Shown here: positions 1 to 5,719 of the stretch, one piece after another
Numbering within the stretch: position 1 is the first letter of the stretch
Layout: each line of letters opens with the position of its first letter
NCBI GenBank assembly: GCA_948560485.1
Contig: CAOXUF010000034.1
Location: 3,541-9,259 of the forward strand
DNA: 5,719 nucleotides
Direction of reading: 5' to 3'
Source: an uncultured Eubacterium sp.
GTDB taxonomy: Bacteria > Bacillota_A > Clostridia > Lachnospirales > Lachnospiraceae
Made by a program: the position numbers and the translations under genes
Notes under the pieces: model-generated
The model's input: only the letters and a program-made list of their open reading frames with translations
Database searches by the model: none
Told to the model about the DNA's origin: nothing

Positions 1-774
1 AACATAGTCATTATTTGGCCAGTACGCAGTCCAGTTTTCCAGGCAACTTTCCATGGTCATCGGCATTTCATCACCATACATTTCTTTTTCACTACTAAAA
101 ATGGTATTACTATCGGCAACCAATATTACATCCTTTTGTATCACCCGATATACTGGCCATGGCATACTATATGTTGATTCCCCATATATTTTCTGTGCAT
201 TTATGTAATATCTATGTTCCATTAGTTCTCCCCGTTCATCGTAGTAAGATGCATAGGTAACAAGCGTTCTTAATCCATCCTCATAAACAATCTTATCAAT
301 CACCTGCATAGTATTAAGTTCACATACACGACCAGAATAATTTAATCCTGGAGTAAAAACAATATTTCCCGAATAAAGATTATCCAGTTCCTGTTGTTTT
401 GCATATCCTGTATCACAAATATTCCCGGTAATCAATAATTGATTCCCTAATTTTACGTAATTCGTAGGATTAAATACACATTTTCCATAAATTCTTTTCT
501 GTTCATTATAATGTCCATATTCATCCAGCCAATAACCATCAGGTGTAAGCGTATTTGTCAAATAATTACCGTCCTGGTTAAAAAAATACCATTGCCCGTC
601 AACCTGCCTCCACCCTGCTGCAGTAATATCTGTTTTCCAATCCTCAGACTGTTCCAATGATTCAAAAAGATATGAACATATTCTGGTTTTCTCTGCGCCA
701 AAAGAAATATTTACTGTATTCACCATCAGCACTATGTTCAATCCGATTATAATTATTTTCTTCCAACTTTTCAT
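1..774 (-). CDS. Secreted wall-binding-module protein, unknown C-terminal domain (3' end outside window)
   Basis: The frame runs from an ATG at 774 to the left edge without a stop, giving 258 visible residues; the C-terminus is missing. The start is supported by a strong Shine-Dalgarno (GGAAAGGTG) 9 nt upstream and by a signal peptide immediately after it: MKSWKK, a hydrophobic core (IIIIGLNIVLMV), and a likely cleavage after SFGA near residue 27. Residues 53-88 form one choline-binding-like (CW_binding) module with GWRQVDGQWYFF, DGNYLTNTLTPDGY and a final DEYG. This closely resembles the last module of the upstream protein (GKWYYL...INTITPDGYKVGMDG). Residues 95-258 (nt 1-492) match nothing I recognise. 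They look beta-rich, with Cys at 99, 120, 151 and 244 and a motif-like YYDERGELMEHRYY stretch. The role is unknown; an extracellular, wall-associated location is inferred. It is probably co-transcribed with the large gene that ends 106 bp upstream. Confidence 0.88.
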   Translation of the reverse strand, partial: MKSWKKIIIIGLNIVLMVNTVNISFGAEKTRICSYLFESLEQSEDWKTDITAAGWRQVDGQWYFFNQDGNYLTNTLTPDGYWLDEYGHYNEQKRIYGKCVFNPTNYVKLGNQLLITGNICDTGYAKQQELDNLYSGNIVFTPGLNYSGRVCELNTMQVIDKIVYEDGLRTLVTYASYYDERGELMEHRYYINAQKIYGESTYSMPWPVYRVIQKDVILVADSNTIFSSEKEMYGDEMPMTMESCLENWTAYWPNNDYV

Positions 775-880
775 TTTAATTATCACCTTTCCTATAGAAT
801 TAAAAATACCATACTGTTTAAACAAAAAATCCCCTTAAATCTTTTGAAAATGAAGAACAGATATTTTTTAAATTATAAAC
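775..880 (-). other. Intergenic region between the two surface-protein genes
   Basis: This 106-bp spacer is very AT-rich. I see no GC-rich stem followed by a T run, so no intrinsic terminator separates the genes and read-through is likely. It contains a 10-bp perfect palindrome, TGTTTAAACA (815-824), a TATAAT hexamer on the minus strand (872-877) lacking a good -35 box, and the Shine-Dalgarno at 784-792. In DNA this AT-rich the palindrome and the hexamer could both be chance, so I do not call a promoter. Confidence 0.6.
784..792 (-). promoter_or_regulatory. Shine-Dalgarno site of the secreted protein gene
   Basis: The minus strand reads GGAAAGGTG, ending 9 nt before the ATG at 774. This is a good match to the anti-SD sequence at normal spacing. 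Together with the signal peptide that follows at once, it fixes the start of the downstream gene. Confidence 0.75.
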
Positions 881-3800
881 CTATGGAATCCATGCACCAT
901 CCATTCCCACTTTATATCCATCTGGTGTAATTGTGTTGATATACAGTCTTCCTTGTGTACCGTCGGAAATAGGATGAAGATAATACCATTTTCCTTCAAT
1001 AAACTGCCATCCGGTAAGCATATAACCCCTTTCATCAAAATAATACCACTCATATATACTCATATATGGCAAATACATCCATTTTTTTACTGGATAAGTA
1101 CCATTCTTATACTGATACCACCAACCAATTTTATTTTGCATCCATTGACCATTTTCTCCGGAATTTCCACTTGATTTTCCACTTTTTGACGTTTTTTCTC
1201 CTGATGAACTATGAGCAGGTTTGGTTGGTTTTGCAGGTTTTTCTGCTTCCTCTCCAGATAAATCTGTATCAGAATCTGTTGGTTTTTTATCTTCACCTGT
1301 GGAAGGTTTGGTTTCATCCGTTGAAGGTTTATTCTCATCAGCAGATGGCTTATCTTGGTCAGTTGAAGGTTTGTTTTCGTCAACAGATGGCTTATCCTCA
1401 TCTGCTGGTGGTTCATCTACAGGTGGATTTTTATCCTTATCGGGATCTACAGGCTGATTTAAATCTTCATCACCTCCAATACTATCTATCTTCACTGTAA
1501 CCTTACAAACAGCCGTTTTTCCATTAAGCATCACTGCACGAATCTCAGCCATTCCATTCCCTTTTGCTGTAATAATCCCCTCCTGATTAACTATTGCTAC
1601 ACTTGCATCTGAACTCTTCCATACAATCGTCTGTTCTACATCACTTTCAGGAATCATGAAATAATTCAGGAAATAACTCTGCTCTTTTTCGGTTAAAAGT
1701 ACTTCTTTTTCACTTAATTCTATCTCCTGGCTTATTAAATGATCTGACGATGCTTCAACAACATCAATCACACATTCTTTTCTTACTTCTCCATTAAATG
1801 CTGTAGCTATGATTTTTGTTGTACCTGATTTTTTTGCACTCACAACACCTTCTGAAGAAACTTCTGCAACTTCAGGTGAACTGCTTTGCCACTGTATTTT
1901 ATTGTCCAGTAAATTATCAGGATATACTTCTCCATGCAAAGTAAAAATTTCTCCCGCTGATAATTCATAATAAATCCAGTCTAAATCTAAATCCTTCGTC
2001 ATTTCCTGTTCTACAATGTTGCTTTCATCCACATAAGGATTCTCAATAGTTATCCATTCACGATTATTTGCATGAATAGCTTCTTCAATGTTGGACTCGG
2101 CAATGATATATAAAGGAACAATTTTCTTTTGTGTCTGTTTCAATACTTCTTTTTTCATCGGCAGAGAAATAACTTTCATTCCCGGTCTGTCTAAATTTAC
2201 TATTTTTTGCTCTGATATGCATTCTCCATCAGGACTTAACAATCTTAAATCAACAGATACATCATTTATCTGCTCTGCACTGGAATTGTTAATATAAGCT
2301 AATACCATATAATCTTCACCAACACTCAACAATTCTACTTTCTCTACGCTGATATCTGGAAGCCCGATTTCCAAATTGCCTCGATTATTTTCAGGATATT
2401 GATCTTTCGCAGTTAAAATATCAATATTTAAACGTTGTCTAATAATATTTCCATCAAGATTATAATTTCCCTCAACAAAAGTTTCTTCACCAGGAAATAA
2501 GTCTACTTTTATTTCTGTACGTTTAATTCCCTCATTTCCCTTTATTTCCACAGTTACAGATGTAACCTTTTTTAATCCCTGATTAATAATTTTTGTCATG
2601 ACAGGAATATCACATCCTGATTTAACATCTGAAGGATAGTATACTGGTTCTCCCAAAATTGCAATATCTGTATATGGACTAATAATCTGTGTTTTCATAT
2701 CTGCAATATCCATATTCTCTTTCATCTGCATATACACAACATGGAATTGATCATTTCTATCTTGAAAACCTGAAAAGTTATAAAGACATCCTTCACTTTT
2801 TATCAGTTGAACTGGCTGCCCCCATCGTTCTTCTTCTTTATCATAAATTAATGCATATAACCCCTTCCCATCTTCTTTTCCGCTATCAGAAGAATACATT
2901 ATCCATACTTGCTCTTCATTCGTAAATACCTGAAATTTAGAATCTACTTTTTGTCCGTCAGGCTCTGTTATGATAATTGGATTTTCCCATGAAGATTCTT
3001 TTCTATATGCAATATCGTTCCCGTGACAGGTAAATAATGCAGATTCTCCTTCAAACTCTGCAAAACGTGGTTCAGCATCTATAACCTCATCTGATGACAG
3101 GCGTTTTATCTCTCCTTCCTGAAAAAGAAATAATTCATAACCTTTCCCCTCTTTCAATTCCTGATTCATATTTACAACAAATGCTGTTCTTGGAATGAAA
3201 GAACTTTTATCTGTTTCTAGTTGAACAATCGTATTTTCTGTTTCAAAAATCGTATTTTCCTGCTTCCATTTTCCCTCGGAATATAAACAGGTTTTTAAAC
3301 GATTTGTTCCATCCATAAGCAAATAATTGTCAGAACTGCATTCCGTCCAGATTGCCAAAACATTCTCTCCATCATGCATAAGCCCGGGCATTGCCTTAAT
3401 CCCCAAGCTGCTCGATAAAGTCTTCGGTTCTCCAAATTTCTTAGAAGGAAGTTCCATAACCGCGGCAGAGATTTCAAGGGCATTTGCCATTTCAGTCAGT
3501 GTAGTATCCTCCGGCAATACAGATTTAATATTTTGCCATATGGCATATATCTTATTATCATTTACTAACATATCAAATGCAAAATCTGCTGTTCCGTCAT
3601 CACAAACAGACTGTGGTTCTGACCAATTTCCTTGATTATCACAAAGAGCATACATTAGATTTGTCCGATTGACACTGTTTCTTTCTCTTGCATCATCAAT
3701 CCACATTAAAATCTGCCCATCCTCATAAGGCATCAATTTAGGCTCTGCATTAGGGTATACATTTGTTTTCACCAAATTACCTTCATTACTATTCCAGCGT

Positions 3801-5719
3801 GTAGAATCAGAAAGATATTGGCGACTCATTACCTGATAATAGGCTGGTTCCATCATTACATTTGTTTTTTCTTCAAATGAATTATCATAAATACTCCATT
3901 TCCCTTCTAATATTTTTTTCTCATATTTAAAAATCAACGCAGCTAATTTTAAATGCATTGCTCCTGCAAGAGCAATTTTAATGTTATCATAAGATTTAGA
4001 CTTTTTATCTCCTGAGTCTAAAGGGCTTTTTAATTTTTTTGTAATTTCAAAAGGTAGTTCTGCACTTCCTTCAACTTTACAATACAAATGTTCAGGTATT
4101 CCTGTTCCAAGACCAAGAGAACCCTTAGGTTTTATTTCAAAGCTGCCATATGATTGCAAATCTTTCATCGATGTAAATGGTGTATCTTTCATGCCTAGTT
4201 CAGTTTTTCCGTCAACACCACCACTAAACGCACCAAATACAGGTATAGGTCCAAGCATATACATATAATTTCCAGAAATTTTACCTTCTAAAATTCCAGC
4301 AACATGTCCCTCCTGAATACGAAATTTTTTATTTGTATCATCAGCGACTGCTTCAATATATCCTAAAACATGTGCCTTCGTTTGCCATCCTAATTTATCA
4401 CTTAAAAAGCCCTGAAGTGGTTCATCATATTTATGTTCTATCTTTTGATCTTCAAATTTATCTATTGCCTCTTTAAACTCCTCCCATGGATGAGAATCTT
4501 CAAATTCATTTTTATCAAAATTATATTTTTTACTTCCTATAGCAATTTTTATCTTATTTCCATCCATTTCCCAGCTTACGGGCACTCCTGGAAAGTCAAA
4601 CCCTATATCTCCCCCTCCTACAACAGGATAGTTATTTGGTATCTTTACAGAAAAATTCTTCCCTAAAGAAAATTCATTATCATTTCCTATACCTGAAAAT
4701 TCAATCCCTTCCACTACCTTTAAGTAAGTTTTATACTCTTGACTTTTCTTACCATTCATGCCTTCTGCAATTAAGTAAATTGGTGCATCTTTTTCAAAAT
4801 ATTCTCCAATAGCTACACTAACTTCAGAATTATTATCTAAATTCAGACGCTTTGTCCCAGCTTCTCCTTTTTTTATATATTTCTGTTCCATGTACACTCG
4901 ACCTGGTACATTTCCACGCCAATCAACGTAGGCTTTAATTGTACTTAATGAAGACTCTAAGGTCGTATATTCCCGAATAACCTGTCCTATATCACAACCA
5001 TAAGGATCATCTTCGTCAATCAATGACACATACCGAATTGACGGTGCACTTGGATCTTTATCCCAGTACATAGTAACAACCCCATAGGCATCTCCATATT
5101 CATCTAATCCAAGATCGCTTATTTTCTTTGACTGACGAATACATCCAATAGCATCAATCAGAATAAAATCATTCAAGTTTTCCTGACTTAATCCTTGTAT
5201 ATAGATACGAGCAATTCCATTTTCGTCCGATGTAAATATCTGATGTTGGGCATATACCATTGCACCGCTAAGAGGTTTATTATCTTTGTCAATAATCTGT
5301 AAGGTTAATTTAGCACCATTAGCTTTTGTATAAAAAACCCAGTCATCTTTTCCCTGTAAGCCTTCAAATGGCTTTCCTCCGACAAGAAAGGCTTCTGTGT
5401 CTGCTATCACATAAATCTTTTTGTCAAAAGGTAGTTTATGCGCGGGAATCTCTAATAAACTGTTATTTTTTATCTCACAACTTTTAATGTATATATCTTC
5501 TATTAACTTATCTGTATCATAATCATATAGATAAATATTGCCATCCTGCATTTCTACTATATCATTAAATTCCATCCTTAATATACAATATTCATCGTTT
5601 ACTTCTTTTGGATAAATTGACTCCTCATATCCTGGCATCATCCAGTAATCCAAAAATCTTAAACGTGGAACTCCATCCTCAACATTCCATAGCCTTTTTA
5701 AATCCCAGCCAATATAAGA
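881..5719 (-). CDS. Giant modular cell-wall-binding surface protein (5' end outside window)
   Basis: There are 1612 visible residues, and the frame is open at the right edge; the TAG stop is at 881-883. Residues are numbered from the edge. Residues 2-22 (GWD..RLWNVEDGVPRLRF) resemble the end of a GLUG-type repeat. Residues 35-133 look like an SbsA/Big_5 Ig domain (IYVIADTEAF, GLQGKDDWVFYT). Residues 135-202 are carboxypeptidase-regulatory-like (DKDNKPLSGAMVYA, TSDENGIA). Residues 228-337 are another beta-sandwich-like stretch. Residues 342-622 are a glycine-rich beta segment I cannot assign. Residues 659-1012 hold about seven propeller-like repeats with a recurring W-x-x-P. Residues 1015-1120 and 1121-1227 are CARDB-like, each closing near an E(x)NNR or ANNREW motif. 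Residues 1243-1321 and 1327-1411 are Big_2 domains (WQSSSPEVAEV, WKSSDASVAIV). Residues 1414-1525 are a Pro/Lys/Asp then Ser/Gly linker, and 1526-1612 are choline-binding-like wall repeats. There is no LPXTG or C-terminal membrane anchor, so attachment is probably non-covalent. No catalytic site is visible; adhesion or glycan binding is inferred. Confidence 0.93.
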   Translation of the reverse strand, partial: SYIGWDLKRLWNVEDGVPRLRFLDYWMMPGYEESIYPKEVNDEYCILRMEFNDIVEMQDGNIYLYDYDTDKLIEDIYIKSCEIKNNSLLEIPAHKLPFDKKIYVIADTEAFLVGGKPFEGLQGKDDWVFYTKANGAKLTLQIIDKDNKPLSGAMVYAQHQIFTSDENGIARIYIQGLSQENLNDFILIDAIGCIRQSKKISDLGLDEYGDAYGVVTMYWDKDPSAPSIRYVSLIDEDDPYGCDIGQVIREYTTLESSLSTIKAYVDWRGNVPGRVYMEQKYIKKGEAGTKRLNLDNNSEVSVAIGEYFEKDAPIYLIAEGMNGKKSQEYKTYLKVVEGIEFSGIGNDNEFSLGKNFSVKIPNNYPVVGGGDIGFDFPGVPVSWEMDGNKIKIAIGSKKYNFDKNEFEDSHPWEEFKEAIDKFEDQKIEHKYDEPLQGFLSDKLGWQTKAHVLGYIEAVADDTNKKFRIQEGHVAGILEGKISGNYMYMLGPIPVFGAFSGGVDGKTELGMKDTPFTSMKDLQSYGSFEIKPKGSLGLGTGIPEHLYCKVEGSAELPFEITKKLKSPLDSGDKKSKSYDNIKIALAGAMHLKLAALIFKYEKKILEGKWSIYDNSFEEKTNVMMEPAYYQVMSRQYLSDSTRWNSNEGNLVKTNVYPNAEPKLMPYEDGQILMWIDDARERNSVNRTNLMYALCDNQGNWSEPQSVCDDGTADFAFDMLVNDNKIYAIWQNIKSVLPEDTTLTEMANALEISAAVMELPSKKFGEPKTLSSSLGIKAMPGLMHDGENVLAIWTECSSDNYLLMDGTNRLKTCLYSEGKWKQENTIFETENTIVQLETDKSSFIPRTAFVVNMNQELKEGKGYELFLFQEGEIKRLSSDEVIDAEPRFAEFEGESALFTCHGNDIAYRKESSWENPIIITEPDGQKVDSKFQVFTNEEQVWIMYSSDSGKEDGKGLYALIYDKEEERWGQPVQLIKSEGCLYNFSGFQDRNDQFHVVYMQMKENMDIADMKTQIISPYTDIAILGEPVYYPSDVKSGCDIPVMTKIINQGLKKVTSVTVEIKGNEGIKRTEIKVDLFPGEETFVEGNYNLDGNIIRQRLNIDILTAKDQYPENNRGNLEIGLPDISVEKVELLSVGEDYMVLAYINNSSAEQINDVSVDLRLLSPDGECISEQKIVNLDRPGMKVISLPMKKEVLKQTQKKIVPLYIIAESNIEEAIHANNREWITIENPYVDESNIVEQEMTKDLDLDWIYYELSAGEIFTLHGEVYPDNLLDNKIQWQSSSPEVAEVSSEGVVSAKKSGTTKIIATAFNGEVRKECVIDVVEASSDHLISQEIELSEKEVLLTEKEQSYFLNYFMIPESDVEQTIVWKSSDASVAIVNQEGIITAKGNGMAEIRAVMLNGKTAVCKVTVKIDSIGGDEDLNQPVDPDKDKNPPVDEPPADEDKPSVDENKPSTDQDKPSADENKPSTDETKPSTGEDKKPTDSDTDLSGEEAEKPAKPTKPAHSSSGEKTSKSGKSSGNSGENGQWMQNKIGWWYQYKNGTYPVKKWMYLPYMSIYEWYYFDERGYMLTGWQFIEGKWYYLHPISDGTQGRLYINTITPDGYKVGMDGAWIP
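884..1144 (-). other. C-terminal choline-binding-like wall-attachment region
   Basis: The last 87 residues of the giant protein carry the aromatic/glycine signature of Gram-positive cell-wall-binding repeats: IGWWYQYKNGTYP, EWYYFDERGYMLTGW, EGKWYYL, then a variant longer unit (PISDGTQG...TPDGYKVGMDGAWIP) that ends the protein. About three to four units are visible. The family (CW_binding / choline-binding repeats) binds choline-decorated teichoic acids or related wall polymers in several Firmicutes; the ligand here cannot be told from sequence. Confidence 0.85.
1277..1402 (-). repeat. Three 42-bp tandem repeats encoding a Pro/Lys/Asp linker
   Basis: Three consecutive 14-residue units lie just before the wall-binding repeats: DEDKPSVDENKPST, DQDKPSADENKPST and the more diverged DETKPSTGEDKKPT. 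At the DNA level the plus strand alternates two 21-bp half-units, one starting gaaggttt and the other gatggctt, so the true period is 42 bp built from a duplicated 21-bp unit. Such a charged, proline-rich segment usually acts as an extended spacer that holds the outer domains away from the wall. Copy number could vary between strains by slippage or recombination; that is inference. Confidence 0.85.

Noticed and set aside
799..825. TTGTTT (820-825) and TTTAAT (799-804) as a promoter for the left gene
   Set aside because: The spacing is 15 nt, shorter than the usual 16-18, and both boxes are imperfect in a T-rich run.
872..877. TATAAT on the minus strand just after the stop of the giant gene
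   Set aside because: It is a perfect -10 hexamer, but the sequence 17 nt upstream (ATGGTG, in the coding end) is a poor -35 box and there is no extended -10 TG. In such AT-rich DNA it is easily chance.
881..1144. Sortase-anchored (LPXTG) C-terminus
   Set aside because: The protein ends at GAWIP with no LPXTG-like motif, hydrophobic segment or basic tail.
1087..1416. Minus-strand 109-codon frame inside the linker region
   Set aside because: It is an alternative frame of the same tandem repeat (NLQ/ISHL repeats) within the giant gene and encodes no recognisable domain.
1066..1500. Plus-strand open frame of 144 codons opposite the linker and wall-binding region
   Set aside because: It is a shadow of the low-complexity minus-strand coding sequence. 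It has a repetitive, biased composition (Leu/Gln/His-rich), and the minus-strand frame here has clear domain content.
2684..3745. Sialidase catalytic domain
   Set aside because: The repeats look propeller-like, but I see no Asp-box and no arginine triad pattern, so an enzymatic call is not supported.

Overview
The window is AT-rich and all of its coding sequence lies on the minus strand. It looks like a piece of a low-GC Gram-positive chromosome, most likely a gut Clostridia (Lachnospiraceae-type) genome. That placement is inference. It rests on the purine-rich Shine-Dalgarno, the AT-biased codon use, and above all the modular surface-protein architecture: Big_2 Ig domains, a Pro/Lys linker, then 'GWWYQ...YYFD..GYM.TGW...GKWYYL' wall-binding repeats.

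Reading in the direction of transcription (right to left), the first gene fills about 85% of the window (5719 down to 881). Its reading frame is still open at the right edge, so only the last 1612 residues are visible. They show the tail of a GLUG-like repeat, an SbsA/Big_5-type Ig domain, a carboxypeptidase-regulatory-like domain, another beta-sandwich-like stretch, and a long glycine-rich beta segment I cannot assign. These are followed by a probable seven-bladed beta-propeller, two CARDB-like domains, two Big_2 domains, a 14-residue tandem-repeat linker and a C-terminal choline-binding-like wall-attachment region. It is a very large, multi-domain, non-covalently wall-attached exported protein.

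A 106-bp gap (775-880) with no recognisable intrinsic terminator separates it from a second gene (774 down to 1), which is cut by the left edge. That gene encodes a secreted protein: a signal peptide, a single wall-binding-like module related to the one ending the first protein, then about 160 visible residues of unrecognised sequence. The two genes are probably co-transcribed and both products probably sit on the cell surface.

I see no RNA gene, mobile element, CRISPR array or credible plus-strand gene. The most interesting content is the unassigned beta-rich domain and the propeller of the large protein, the unknown domain of the small one, and the reuse of one wall-binding module at opposite ends of neighbouring proteins. 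I found no clear evidence of a wholly new system.
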